Source: Phoronis australis (Eukaryota; Phoronida; Phoronidae). Taken from it: a stretch of 64,000 bases of DNA. The notes under the pieces are model-generated. The model searched no databases and was not told the origin of the DNA. It saw nothing but the letters and a program-made list of their open reading frames with translations. How positions within the stretch are numbered: the first letter of the stretch is position 1; each line of letters starts with the position of its first letter. A program made the position numbers and the translations under genes. Where the stretch lies: assembly GCA_002633005.1 (NCBI GenBank), contig NMRA01000178.1, forward strand, positions 668,197-732,196. Reading direction: 5' to 3'. Below, one piece after another: positions 1-12,668 of this stretch.

Positions 1-3000
1 GGGGGGCTGTTTGGCCAGGACGAGATGATTGTGTACCTGAGCTATGAACCTCAATTTTTTGATCAAAATATTTCGTTACAACATTAGAAAAGCGTAAACA
101 ACGTTATCGAGTCGACCTACGGTCAGACACTATAGTGCATGTGTTGTCTAAAATCTATGACCTACTTTACTCCAGGAGTCCCACCAGTTGAGACCTACTT
201 TTCATTTGGCGAAATTTAGCAGACGACAGAATAAAAATATCGGTGAATCTTCACTGGTTTTATTCGAAAGATCGTGAAATCTATGGAATTGTACAGATAA
301 TTCGACTTTAAGGTATATACCCAGCTTTACATGAACATATCGTATCAGTGGCCTTGTCATTTGTCAGGTGAAGGTGAACCCCGAGGCCGAGGGGTTCTTC
401 GGATTTTCGCTGTCTCCTCGAGCACTTATTTTTTCATCGTCACCTTTACAAATTCCCATATCATGAACGTACGATTCTCTGTTGAAAAGCATCGCCTCTT
501 GTCTCTGTCGACGCGTTTTCAAGTAGTGTAAAAACACTCATCGCTTCCACCAGGAACGTCGTTTAGCGACAGTGTATTTGCCTCTGACATCTCGTTCGAA
601 TGTCGGGTATCACGTGACTTTTCGCATAGAAGCGGAGCTTGTGATAGGTCAATTGTCAAGGTCTTAACGGACTGACATTCCTTATTAACAGGTTGTGCTG
701 CCGCGATTAGGTCTCTCTCCATTTTGAAGACTACCGGTATTTGTACTCCAAATTGTGGTCTACTTACAAGCACAAACGTGGGGTACAAAAGTGAAAACAA
801 ACGTGCAGATCCAGTCAAGCAATGCAGATGGCACTGGAGATAGAGAAACAATAAACTGAGTTTGTGACCAGACAAAATGTCATTGGACTATTGGCATTTA
901 CATCTCGAACAGCTATAGACCTCTTGTGAGGAGATTTATAAAAACATTGAAGTAAAACATGATTTCGGAGTATTCTTCTTGAACAGAATTATTTAACTGC
1001 AAAATATGTTTTGAAGTCAGTTAAAACCATCACTAATGCACCTACGCTCTTAGTGGACTCTTAAATTTGTCGACGTGTTGGACCTGTGGGCAAATCTGTG
1101 GCATTGCAAGAAAGTTATCCAAAGAATACGGCAATGCTTTCATAATGGGAACGTACGTAAAAGGGTGTTTTTTTCGAAAAATGCTTAAAACGCATGAGCT
1201 TGTTCTTTACAGTTAATTCTTTGTGACAAGTGTACACATGCAAAGGTAATGACTGATGGCCAATCGTTTTTGTACACGGAAGTTGGAAATGGCCATGGAC
1301 GAACTGGATTCCAAAAGGTGCCTGGTCGATACAGGCGCCAGCGCCTCTATTTTAACACAAACATACTGTAGTGTGCTGTTGAAATCCAAAATTTTAGCAG
1401 ATAGTGGCAAATCGGGCAACGGATGAATTTTTTAAGCAAAACTATCATTTGCCACTGAAACTACAAAATCTAAATACACTTGTGCACAAGAGCTCTGCAA
1501 ACGATTTTTGCATCCGTGACACTCTAATCGGTCAATAAAGAAATCTTATGAAGAAGTCACTGCTTGATCTGAACCGACGTACACAGCTTACGTAACAATT
1601 GGGTGGCAATCTAAAAAGCATATTTCGATATAGAATGTTTTTATAATCATAACGCGTTGGGTGAATTTCGGTGGGATATAATTGGACCTACTGAAATTTC
1701 AGTGTCGTTGCATCAAGTCACTTTTAGCAGATTTTCCAAGTCTCAAAGTCCAGTGTAACATTTCCAGCTGCAAAGAGGCCCAATCCTCACAGTTTGAAGG
1801 GAAGGCCAGGCCTCTAAAGAAATGGAGCCTCTAGATTTCGCTCAGATGCCCACATATACTTGAGACCACGAGTACGAGCTGCAACAGGGGACCCTACAAC
1901 TGTAGCTCAACATTGGACCCGGTTATAGTCAATCCGCCACTGTAGTGGTTCGAGCCGTAAAGCCTTAAAATCCACAATCTTTCGCAAATTTGCCCATTCC
2001 ATACACTTTCCCGTGATTGGGTAGAGACTTACTTACCGGAAGTAAAATCGTGAATTACACCAGGCGCCGCTAGTGAATAGTGAATTCTCGACCAATGGTG
2101 CTGGTCGTGTCACAAACGCACGATCACAGATTTTATCTTCCGAACATGCAGAGTTGGTGGTACATGTTCTATAGCTTATGATGAAACACGTTCACGCGAC
2201 TCGTGTATTCGAGTTTAATTTCCGTCCGATGTCTGCAGCCAAATCAAGTTATCAAAGTTCATAACTGTTCATGTTGTAAGGCGAGTGGCGCGAATCTACA
2301 ATGCTTATTTACTATAAAGTTTGTTGGAAGTAACGTAGGTTTTTTATCCTTTATAGATATTTTTGATTATTATTATAATTGTTATTGTTATACAGTGTAA
2401 TAGGTTATACCGAAAATAAAAATCCAATGTTTATGCAATCAATATCCAATTTATTAATTGTTGAGTGAAATTCGAAAATCCGATTTTTGCTTTAAATCCA
2501 AACCAAAAGAATGTTTATTGTGTTAGTACTAACAAAATCAATTCCTTTACACGTTTAGAAAACTGCAAACGGTTTTACTGGTTATATTTCGCCTCTTTTT
2601 ACCTTCCTCTAACAACAACGAATCAAATCGTCTGCCATCTTCTACCGTAGTTTTTTACCTAATTTGGTCATGTAGTGACCTGAATGCAAGCAAATAAGCT
2701 TAGTGAATGTTTTACTTCATGATTTCACCGCTAGGTTAAAAAAAGCAAATGGTGGAGTGTCGGACAAGAGAAAAGTAAATAGTCGAATCTTCTTTGAGTA
2801 ATTAAGTTCTTTCCAAGGGCTTAAATTCCGTGCAATTTATGTGCTGTATTATTTCTTAAAATAAATATATTCACGCAATCGCGATTTCGACGCGTGCGGG
2901 TTAATGTTTGACGAGCAATTAGAGTGTGACGTCTGGCACTTGATTCTGCACATTCACTGCGCATTTTGCTGTATTAAAGTACTTGAATGTGTGGAAATGT

Positions 3001-3302
3001 CTAGTTTTGTTTAGGCCATCATTTTTGTTAGTTCATCCTTTATCTCGGACATGAAGGGATTTTCAAAGTGAATTTTACCGATTGTTCCTCGTAATTGCAT
3101 ACCCATGTTCGATAATTAATGCGACATGACATTGTGCTTTGTCTCTCATTTAAATGTGAATGCACGTGTTTGCGAGTAGTTGCGCTGGCTTCAACTTCGA
3201 ACAGTTTCATTAAAACGTCGCGTGGTTATACCCGTAATAATTAGATTTCAACCTATATAGTCTTTGGATACGAGGTATATGCAATGGATGAAAAAGAATA
3301 GT
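1..3302. other. Intergenic region left of gene A
   Basis: I see no convincing gene here. All open frames are short, have unbiased composition and lack paired splice sites. The one recognisable item is a retroelement protease relic near 1.3-1.4 kb, listed separately. The stretch from about 2.2 to 3.2 kb is AT-rich and featureless and should include the 3' flank of gene A, which ends at 3303 on the minus strand. Confidence 0.6.
1307..1426 (+). mobile_element. Relic of retroelement aspartic protease (LVDTGAS motif)
   Basis: The plus strand reads KRCLVDTGASASILTQTY, the active-site signature of the pepsin-like protease of LTR retrotransposons (hydrophobic-DTGA-S/T, followed by a small polar and hydrophobic stretch). 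The frame stays open for about 39 codons and then stops at TGA. The preceding 40 bases fit the usual LY.EV lead-in only in a different frame, so a frameshift separates the two. No reverse transcriptase, integrase or LTR was recognised around it. I read it as a decayed fragment of a Ty3/gypsy or BEL-type element, not a gene. Confidence 0.55.
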
Positions 3303-4084
3303 TTAGTTTGAAGACGTCTCGCCGACTGATGTATAATTAGTGCTGCTATAGTCGTCGTCAGGGTTACTTGTCGAGCTGGTGTTTGCATTCGCTTCACTGC
3401 TAGAGGGCGCAACTGTTGTTGTAGTTGCGTCATCTTCAGAGGTAATTGTTAATGTCCCACCAGAAGAGGTAGACATCGTTGTAGTGACAGTTGAACCAGT
3501 GTCACTCGCTAGCTTATTCAATTCTGAACCTGGTGTTTCCTTTTGCGATTTTGACTGTGTAGGCTGTCTGTCTCCTTGGCCGCTCTGGGCTACAAACGGC
3601 AGTCCTGTCACCTTCCACGGCTGTTTTGGATACTTAACTGGGTTGCAATAATCGGTACGCATAACACAGCGAGCGCAAGTGCATCCTTGTGGACAGGGAT
3701 AGCAGAAACCGAGCGAGGTGCATCGAATGCAGGTACACCCAGGAGGACACGACGCGCCGACGGCAGTACAGCGCAAGCACGTGCATCCCGGCGGACAAAT
3801 AGATGTCCCGGCTGACCGGGGCCACTCACGGGTGCACTTTTCACATTTGCATCCAATTGGACAGCTTGGACCCTTCTTGAAAGCTAGACAAAGTTCGCAC
3901 ATGCAGAAACCCGGATGAGGCTTCTTCCGTTTTTTCGTGTTTGGACATGTCAGTTTTTGATAAGTAGATAGTGTGTTGCAGTAGTTAGTGAGTTCTCCAT
4001 AGTTGGCTTGACTGGCTGCGTTGTAGCCGTACATATAAGCAAAGTACTGCTGCCAGGCTGGTGTAGCATACGGATTATCGTCCT
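3303..4084 (-). CDS. Gene A last exon: cysteine-repeat and Ser/Thr-rich tail
   Basis: The exon starts after acceptor ctaattccag| at 4085. An ATG-started frame from 4121 would read through intron sequence and is not the real start. Reading from EDDNPYATPAWQQYFAYMYG, an aromatic segment is followed by about 95 residues of cysteine repeats: FCMCELC, CPIGCKCEKC, CPPGCTCLRC, CPPGCTCIRC and CPQGCTCARC. After these come a basic linker and about 90 residues rich in Ser, Thr, Asp and Asn, ending in TSVGETSSN and a stop. The CPxGCxCxxC spacing suggests metal binding or disulfide knots. With no signal peptide visible, metal binding is the more natural reading, but this is inference. Confidence 0.85.
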
Positions 4085-7000
4085 CTGGAATTAGAACAAG
4101 ATTACGATAATGTTTAGACACTTCGTGAGAAATTTGATTGTATCAAATGTAAGAAATGACGTAATGTATCCCACTTTTAATTCAAAGCAACCAAAAGGTT
4201 AATTGTCCTTATAGGTTGATCAGACACGCGAATTCACCACGTGATATTTTCTACATACCTTCCTTTACTGGTTCAACTGGTTGATCAAGTTTTTCAGTGA
4301 TAATAGCCAAAGAGTCAGCTAGAAGGTTAAGCTTGTTGTTGACCATGTCCATTTCTTCCATCAGCTCAGTATCATCATACTCCTTGTTTAGTGCTCCTGG
4401 GGATTAGCAGGGGAAGCAGAGACATTGATATTGATCAAGCAGTACTGCCCCGAATCATAATGAGAGTTTCTTAATTTTCGCCTGACGTATAGAATACGGC
4501 TCAAGATTATGGTCTAAGAAATTGTAATAATAACGACTCCTGTGTGAGGGTAAACCTTGTGGTAGTACAAAAAGCACAACTTTTTTGTCACTATTTTGGC
4601 CTTCCCGGGTGGTTGCAATTCACAGCGCTCCCTGGTCTCGAGCAGTTTCTACCATTCTATCGTTACAACTTTCAGGATCCCACCTTCATATAAGTTTCGC
4701 TTCTGAAACGAATTGGGGGTGCATGTACTTGCCCCCCCCCCCCCCCCCCCCCCCCNGCCTCCATTTCCCAAACTGCCCTTGTTATGTGGATGTACTTAAA
4801 AGCGTTTCAACAAAGCGGTGTTGAAAAATTAGAATTATACGGTCATCATTTGTATTGATAATATCATTTTATGTGATAGCTTAAAGAGGACGAATATATC
4901 AAATCTGCTTTCAAACTCGTATAACAATCGGCTCACCTTCGTCTAAGGCGTCCGACACTTTGTTCACAGTTGTTGACACCTCTTCCACTTTGTCTTTAAG
5001 CTCGTCTACTTTTCCGTCAACCTCGCTCTTCACAATGAAATTTTGATCCTGATTTTCGTATAATGTTTTAAATTTTGTATGAGGTAGTGAGTAATGGCGG
5101 TCCTTGTGATATATCTTCTTTTTCACCTTACCCCGCTTAACAGACGGGGCTGGTATACCTGGAAAACGAAGAAGTCTTCTAAATCGGAAAGAAGACGACA
5201 TAATTTTCCCACTCTTGCTGCTGGCTATGCTTGGTGACTTGCGCCTTGGTGGTGAGAATCGAGGGGATGGCATGCGTTTCCTCGGTTCAACTTTACCAGA
5301 CATCCTTCGTGGCCGACTAACGGACGAAGACGACTTGGAACTCCAAGCCTTCGGTATCATGACCTTGCTTGGAGTTCCACCTGTTCTTTTGACACCGTCT
5401 CCATGCTTTATCTTTTTGCTTGTTGACGCGTTCTTAGGAGACAATGATCGAGGAGGAGGAGTACGTCTTCTGGCTTCTATTTTTCCTGACAGTCTTCGCG
5501 GCCTCCAAGGGGTTGCCCTTTCTTCGTCGTTAAACACGGCAAGAGCTCTTCTAAAACTACTCTTGCTAGGTTTTGCCAAGCTTGCCCTCTCAGGCGGTGT
5601 GAAGGTATTGTGGGGGCTAAACCAGTGTTGCATGAGCGTCGGGCTGCTACGAGAACCTACAAGCCTCCGATGTTGCCTGTCATAGATCGTCATTCCTGAT
5701 CTTGAAGTTTTTAGAGGGGACGCCACTCTTCCTGAAAATTCATCAGCACTAGTAGTTTTCAACCTGCGGCCACGTCTTTGTTTAATTTGGTCTCCACTTG
5801 GTCTTAGCTGAATTCTTCTTTCCAATCTATCAAACAAGGAAATGGCAGAAGAAGAGTTTCTACGTTTGCGAGAGAGAACTGTCTGACTAGCTACGCTGAC
5901 ACTTGAGCTCGAACCAGTAAATAAGTTTGTAAATTTCTTAACTTTCTTCAAAACGTTGCCACTTAGGCTTTTCTTCTCGTCAATGGGAACATCTTTCTTT
6001 TCTGTGACATATTTCTCTTCTTTGCATATAGGATTTGTATTACCATGAGTCACGTCATGCTTTGTTTCAACGCCTTTACGTTCATTTCTGTAGACCCTAC
6101 AAGTCCCTGCACACCTACAGGCTCCGCGAGTTCTTTCTCCTTCACTTGTTTCGATTTTAACAACAGCGGTCTTGAAATCCTTTTGTTTCGTGCTATTTGA
6201 CGTTTTCCTTTTCTCCTTTGACTTTCGCTTATGTGGCTTTGACTTCTTATTGAGATGCCTTTCATCCCGGATCTCTTCCTTTTTCATGCTCTCTCTTGGT
6301 GGAGGTTGCACGGTTGACGTATCAAGATGTCTTTCATCCGGGATCTTTTCCTTTTCCATGCTCTTGCTTGGCGAAGGTTGTACGGTTGTGCTCTTTCCGG
6401 GATGATTTTGTTCCTTACTTTTTGGCTTCCTCTTAGTGTTGTGTGCTTTTTTTAACTTAGATCTCTTTTGTTTTTTAATTGTACGTACGCTGTCCGTTGG
6501 TTTTGTGTATAATTCGTCCTTGGCAATTTTCACTGCCGTACTGCGTGGTTCCCAAGTAACCTTTTTCTTAGTCGGTTTTCTTTGTTTCCTCTTATCAACA
6601 CTGCCAAACGCTTTGGCACGAAATTTCTTAAGCAACCCTCCTTTGCCTCGTCTACCCATTGTGTTATTATCTCGACGGTTTGGAGTTTCGTGGTGCTTTG
6701 GGATTGTCTTCTTTCTGTGCAAACGGTCTAATTTATCAGAAACTTTGCTTGCGCAATTATCGCTTTCCATTTGACTAGTGTCAGATGCACTTGTATTTGT
6801 GTTCTCGCTATTGAAGGTAGTGCTCCGCACTGTTTGCATTGATATACCGGATGTCTTTTTTATTTCAGGCAAAGATTCATTTTTGTTCCTCTCTGATATT
6901 GAGTATCTTTGGTTCACTGTGTCATGCTGTCTTTGCGCTTTCGTGAGACCGTTGTCACTTTCGGAATAACGCCTTTTGCTTTTTCTGAGGTCGCTCCGTT

Positions 7001-10000
7001 TTGTTACATTTTTCTGCGTTGATATAACCACATCACTTTTGATTGCAAGCTTTTTCGAAGAGGGCTTGGCGTTTGGTTTAACTGCACCCTTACACGTTTT
7101 GTCATTTCGTTCTTGTTTGTTTTTGCACGCTGATGACTTGCCCAAATTTGTGTTTTCCCTGACCGACTCGATATTATGCTGCTGTGCACCTTTAGCCAAA
7201 TTGCGCTGAAAAGGTATCCTCGAGTCGCCGGAGCAAGCATCGAAAGTAACCGTACTTCCTCGGTTAATCTTATCAGAACTTCTGAAGACTGTCCTGAGAA
7301 TTCGCTTTACATTCGCTAAGCCGACACTATATTTTCTATGCTTCTTTGAAGCTATCGTATCATTTGTTGTCGAAAGCATTTCGGATGGACTTCGAGAAAC
7401 CTGTTCTGTGGAAATTACAGAGCTATTTTTAAACGATTTGGGTCTCTGTACGTTGTAAGCTTTGTTTTTGCTGACTTTGCGGTCTCTGTTGTCTTTTTTC
7501 TTATTAATGTAAACAGGCAATTCGACAGGCGTAGCTTTAATGGGCGACTTTGGAGATCTATTTTCAGCGCGAGACGCTTGACTCCTTAACGGTTTTAATT
7601 TGAGAGATGACCTCATGTTTCTCCATTGAGTCTGCTGTGACAGACATTCCTTTTCCGTTTTGGTAAATATTTTTCTACATTTCTTCAATGTGGAGAGCTT
7701 TTTTGGTTTCGTTTCTTCCTGTCCCTTTTTAGATTTTGGTAACGCAAATTTCTCCAGGGCAGGCTTACCTGGTGATTTACGTGATCTTCTGGTTGGTTTC
7801 TTCTCGCTTTTAGCTTGCGGTGAGTGCTTGTCTTTTTGAATTGCAGACGTTCCTCCACGCGTAGTGACTGATACTTTAGACGGGGCTGCAGATTGTTTGA
7901 TTTTCAGAATTCTAGACTCTTCCTCAGTCTGAGGTATTGATAATTTAATTATGCCTTTGGGTGGTTTCTGTGTATTGTCAATTTGTTGCCTGCAGGACGT
8001 TTCCTTCGCACGTTCCACCAATACCTTACTGGAGTCGGTTCGCTTCACTGTAGACGGTTTACCAAAAAGATTCTTGGCCAAATTCCAATTTTCTGGATGT
8101 TTTCTCTTTTCAGTGTCACTTTTGTGTCTGCGTGACTTTTTTTTAACATTCCCTTTATTACTGGCACCCGTCTTTTTCTTTTTCTCAGTTTCAGAAAAAC
8201 ACGTCTTGTCTGATTTATAATTCCTAGTTTTCGTTGTCAGAGGCCCTTGTCCTGTGTTTTCATTCTTAATTCCTTTGAGGATTTTACTGGTTTTCAAATC
8301 CCTTCTTATCAAGTTGCCTTTTTCTGCTTTTGAAAGCACAATATTTTTATTACATTCGACTGAGTCCTTGACATGGGTGCGAGTGGGTCTCTTTGACCTT
8401 TCTCCACTCCGGCTAATTCTGACGGGCTTTTGGTATACTCTGCTGCTTTTCCTAGATGATATTTTCCCAATTTGCTTGTCAGTTTCTGAAATACGTTTGG
8501 TCGGCTTAGGTACGATATTGGATAATTCCGGGATCTTGTCGTTGCCTTTATTGTCTCCTGTGTTCACGATTTCTTGGAAACTTGTTTTGCTTGTTTTGTC
8601 TGTCGGCTTGGACTTCTCAGAATCAGACAGTGCATGCACGTCTTCCTCTTCCGAAGAAAAGCTTCGTTCAGGGGTAGTGCTTTGCCTGGCGTATTGAATG
8701 TTTTTTACGTCATCCTTGTAAGCTAGGTTTTCACTCTTCAGAGCTGAACTACTATGTTTCTTTAACCGACGTCGTATAGCTGGTCCACCGTTTCGATAAA
8801 AAACAACTTTCTCAAGTTTTGCCTCCTGTATGTTGTCTTTACTGGTTTGTTTCTTAACGGAAACGGTTTCTCCATTGATAATCTGCCATTGTAAAACCTT
8901 GTCTTTAACACTTAGAACGTCCCGATTAATTGGTAAACTCGACACTTTTTTCAGAGGATCTGTGGCGTTCAGTCTTTGCTCTTGTGAAGAGCTTTTCTTG
9001 CCTCCGAATTGAGAGGCTTCCAATTTCTCAAAAGTAACACTTCCGGGATTATACACCAAAGTTTTAGATTCCGGAAAGTTGGTTAATTTAGGGATTTTTG
9101 TATCCATTCTTGTCTTGTTTTTGTTTTTGTTTTCACGTGGCTTCTTTTTCTGAAGAAGTTGACGCAATGGCTGTTTGTCCACTTTAACTTCAACTTCGTT
9201 TTTGTGTACTTCATGTTCACCAGGGTCTTTGGAATTTTTGTACGTTTTCAAGGGAATTTTTTTCAATAATTTGGGAAGATTGCTAATGTTTTCAGCACTA
9301 GTGGCCATCGTTTCATAATTCTGTGGTGCTTTTGACTTTTGTGCTTCGAGTTGTTTGTTTGGTTTAGGGTTTTGAAGTACAGCAACGTTAGGATCACCCT
9401 GCAGCGCACCAAGTTCAATATTGTCCTTCATTTGTTTTTTATTTCCTTTTACTCGCATAACCTTGTTTTCAAGAACCTGGGAAACGGAAAATGTCTTTAA
9501 ACCATCATCAACTGGTTTGCCTTTTTTGATACCCTCTTTGTCTCCCCTTCTCTTGATACCAACGGAAGAGCGACTTTTCGGCTTTGCGTATTGACTTTCC
9601 AACCGCATAGTTCGTGGAAGATGCTGTAATGAAATATTATCGATCAACTCCTCGACTTCAGCATGATCAGATGGCTTAAATTTTCCTAATTTCAATTTTG
9701 AGGTTGACTTGCAAACTTTTTTATGCACTTTTTTTTCTTTCGATTTTATTTTCAGGAGTTTGGGAAGTGACCGGTTGTCTATACCTTCTTCAACCTTGTC
9801 TTTCCATGCTTTCGCAACGCTAGTTACATTATTTTTCTTCTCCTTATACCAGTCCTGTGCATTGGGTGTCATCGGTTTTTCTGATTTTTCAATCTCAGTT
9901 TTTTTTTCAGCAGCGCCGCTTTGTCTTCTTGGACCTTTATCGTTTTCGTAAGCATCTTTTGCGTCTTTGCGTTTCTGCTGAGAATTTGTAACTTCTGATG

Positions 10001-11719
10001 CCCAGTCTTTGGAGTATTTACTTTGTCGTACCACAGCGTTTTTTCTTTGTAATTCATCGCCTTTTAAATGATTGGGCACGCCAACATTCTTTTTCTCAGA
10101 ATGTTTCAAACAGTCTTGCTCTTGGTCGTCCGTAATAGAAGTAAGAGACGAAGATACAATGTGTTTTTTTGATTCTTCTAGATTCATGTCAGTTGGTTTC
10201 CCGCGTAAAAGCTGATGATTTTGCTTTCTTTTCAAAGAATCACAAGGACTGGACGCCCCATAAGTAGTACTTTCAAGTATCTTCTTGGTCTTATTTTTTC
10301 CTGCAACGTTAACGACACCGTGCTTAGCAATCTCCTGAATAGTTTTTCTCACGTTGGTTTCACTGTGAGTGAAGAGCATTCCTCTGGGTGTCCATGAATT
10401 CGCTGTCCACGAAGGCACTACCTTCATGCTGGGTTTTTTGGTATTCAACTTGTTAGGTTCTCTTTTTATTTTGTCACCTTCTATTGTTTTAACTATTCGC
10501 TTAACTACACCATACTGCCTATTGCTGTTGTTGCTTGCTACGTCATCTTGATGGATGTTGTATAATATTTCAATATTTTTTTGCCCACCAACAACACTCT
10601 CATGATGATCTTTTGTAAAGTTACTGTTGAAATTAAGTTCCTCGTTTGCAACCTTTTTCCGGCTGTGTTTGTGGGTTTCTTCGCACGTTTTGTTTATCTC
10701 TTCATCTATCTCAATGCTTGTAGACTCATCTTTTCCACATTCAAATTCTTCTTGCCCTCCTGTGCCATCTTTTTCTAACATAGTTGGCGCAGACATTTTT
10801 CTCTTGACGGCATCTTTAAGAAATGTTAGTACGGATACGTACTTTTCCTTAGAACGGTTCATTCTGATTTTTGATTCTTCGTCCAATCCCATTAATGTCT
10901 TCGTTAGGACGACTAACTTTCCAATTTTAGAGCCCCCTGTATTGTAATTAAGTCGAGACCCATTCCTGTACTTGGCGAGTCTCAATGTCAATTCTTTTCC
11001 CATTTTATCAGCACCTGCTGCCTCTTTGAAAGCACTGATTAAATTTCCGAGTCTCTTGGTATCCAAATGATTTCGTGAATTTGTACTTCTCCGATTGGAA
11101 GCCCTGTGTCTTCTTTTATTCATATTTGTTCTGAGCTTGCGTGCTAATGTATTCTTCCGCTCAAAAAAACTGAGAATACTGGTTGTACTTTGTTTCAACG
11201 CGTTCCTGGCATTCTTGAAGTATACGCTCGTCCCGTCATCCTCTTCGCTACAGCTGGCGTTGTTGTTCCCGTTTAGCTGTTCTATGGAAGCTGAGTGCGA
11301 CATTTTACCTCCGGCTATTTCGTTTCCCTTTTGTCGTACGCTGTTCGAGAGTTTGCAAACACTGTGTTTCACGTAGCGTTTTATTCCTGCGCCATCTTGT
11401 CTGCAGATGTACTTGGTTCCGTTACTTATCGCTTGAGTTTCTATCACCCTATTTTTACCACCTTTCTCCTTATATGTAACGGTGCTACGATTCACTGGTG
11501 CCGTAACGTGCCTTCTGTCGTGTTGTTTAGTAACAATACTATTTGGGATGGAATCAAATTTTTGTTTTCTTGACTCAATATTATCTGCACCATTTTTGTT
11601 ACTCCTATAGCAATATCTTATCGCAGCGCTCAACTTTGGTGGTACACACTGACAATTGTTTTCATATCTTTCCTTTCTATTTCTATAAACCCCATTGCAC
11701 AAGTAACTTAAGTTTGACA
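3303..11719 (-). CDS. Gene A: giant basic protein with coiled coil and Cys-repeat C-terminus
   Basis: I do not recognise this protein. Three exons join cleanly: 11719-4937, 4396-4259 and 4084-3303. Donors are GAAG|gtgagc and GAAG|gtatgt; acceptors are atccccag| and taattccag|. All three junctions are phase 1, so codons G+GA and G+AG are completed exactly. The visible product is about 2,566 residues. The first exon gives about 2,260 residues rich in Lys, Arg, Ser and Thr. A heptad-like acidic stretch (VDGKVDELKDKVEEVSTTV) runs across the first junction into exon 2. The last exon holds the cysteine repeats. The 5' end is unresolved. The frame stays open upstream only to a TAA near 11.87 kb without an ATG. 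An acceptor-like atcgacag|TG at 11720, also phase 1, suggests a missing upstream exon. The first in-frame ATG inside the giant exon comes only after about 135 codons. Function is unknown; the composition suggests nucleic-acid, tubulin or other polyanion binding, which is inference. Confidence 0.85.
4259..4396 (-). CDS. Gene A exon 2: short coiled-coil exon
   Basis: Acceptor ctaatccccag| and donor GAAG|gtatgtag bound 138 bases (2 + 45 codons + 1). The reading is ALNKEYDDTELMEEMDMVNN, then a leucine-rich heptad stretch ending at KLDQPVEPVKE. It continues the acidic coiled coil that begins at the end of the giant exon. It is phase 1 at both ends, so skipping it would keep the frame. Confidence 0.8.
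4732..4756. repeat. Poly-C tract (24 C) ending in an N
   Basis: A homopolymer of 24 C followed by one ambiguous base lies in the intron between gene A exons 1 and 2. It does not touch a splice site. The N is most likely a consensus failure in the homopolymer. Confidence 0.9.
4937..11719 (-). CDS. Gene A giant exon (about 2,260 codons)
   Basis: This single exon is open for 6.8 kb, which cannot be chance in AT-rich DNA. Residues about 170-310 look the most structured, with fewer low-complexity runs. The rest is dominated by KSK, RRxS and SPR-type runs. A tandem duplication in the codons at about 6410-6258 repeats TVQPxPxxSMxKExIxDERHL. Near the C-terminal end of the exon a second pair of similar segments repeats RPRR[LM]SGK[IV]E followed by basic and SP-rich sequence. 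Short LPKLLKxI-like motifs recur in the middle third. Just before the coiled coil lies a segment RFRRLLRFPGIP followed by a KDRHY motif, which resembles gene B. I see no signal peptide or membrane segment. Confidence 0.9.
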
Positions 11720-12668
11720 CTGTCGATAAGATACCGAATCGGTGGTGAATTATTTTATATCTTAGCTGAACTTCTTTACGTTTCTTTTCAGATAATGTGT
11801 TTCTATTTTCTTTTTTCTCCTCCGTGTCATTATAGATACTTTCGTTTCCGTTTTCTTCTGTCGTGTTTTATTTTTCTCCTACCGCATTTGATTGGCAGGC
11901 ACCTGAACGCTAATCGACAGTTCCACGGAACTACTGAAGCGAGCAGGTTTGCCTGTTCTGTATTCATATACTGGATGGCGACATCGGTGAATTACAGGTA
12001 TGTACGAAGGGTGGCCGATGAATATGTGGTGACGTGTTCAAACGCTGACGTCATATTGGAATTTAGTCGGTTAAGAAACTAGAATGAATTGGTGCAATGG
12101 GCCGTGCATGCATATGAGGCCGACACAGCTTGATTTACCCCTTTTACGTGATGTGTGACCAACAGGTGGGGTGCCGACCAGATTTCAAAATGTTTGAGAA
12201 TGCTTTCAAGAATTAAAAATGCAACACAACACTGTCACTCATTGATCTCTTTTATTTAGAGCGCCAATGAGCCGAAGAAAATGAATTCTAGTTTAGACCA
12301 CTTATTTATGACCGATATTAAATTGGTCTTAGCTTGATCATAATAGTGGAAAGCTCAGTCATTCCCCTTTCCAACAGTACCGCATTTTGTCAATGAATTT
12401 TGGATATGCTCAGTAACTTTGCTGTCAAAGAAGGCTTGGTCTCAAAGTGAATGTTGCAAATTTCCCTGTTTTTACTAAGCATTGTCACCACCTATGGTGT
12501 GCTGATGATTAACACCGGGGGATAAACACCAAATTTTTGAGACACTGATTGGTAGTATGGAACTCTTGCTGTTAGCAGCCTCAGTATGAATTGTAATTAT
12601 GTAAATTGTGTTAGGAGTGCCCAGTTTGAGGTTTCTTCAGATGTAAAATCTGGTTTTCTGGCTCCAAA

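Noticed and set aside
2020-2075. Similarity between 2.02-2.07 kb and 29.22-29.28 kb
   Set aside because: Both contain cggaagtaaaa followed by a gcgc-containing gctagtg stretch, but the match is short and diverged and flanks do not align by eye; noted only as a possible old repeat.
3303-4121. Separate single-exon gene starting at ATG 4121
   Set aside because: A canonical acceptor at 4085 and a phase-matched upstream exon show that 4085-4121 is intron.
5215-5685. Long plus-strand open frame opposite gene A
   Set aside because: It and the similar plus frames across 5.2-11.6 kb are antisense shadows of the basic, codon-biased giant exon; none has splice sites or a plausible protein.
11543-12082. 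179-codon plus frame reading hydrophobic residues
   Set aside because: Its composition follows from pyrimidine-rich DNA opposite the upstream end of gene A; no domain or splice partner was found.
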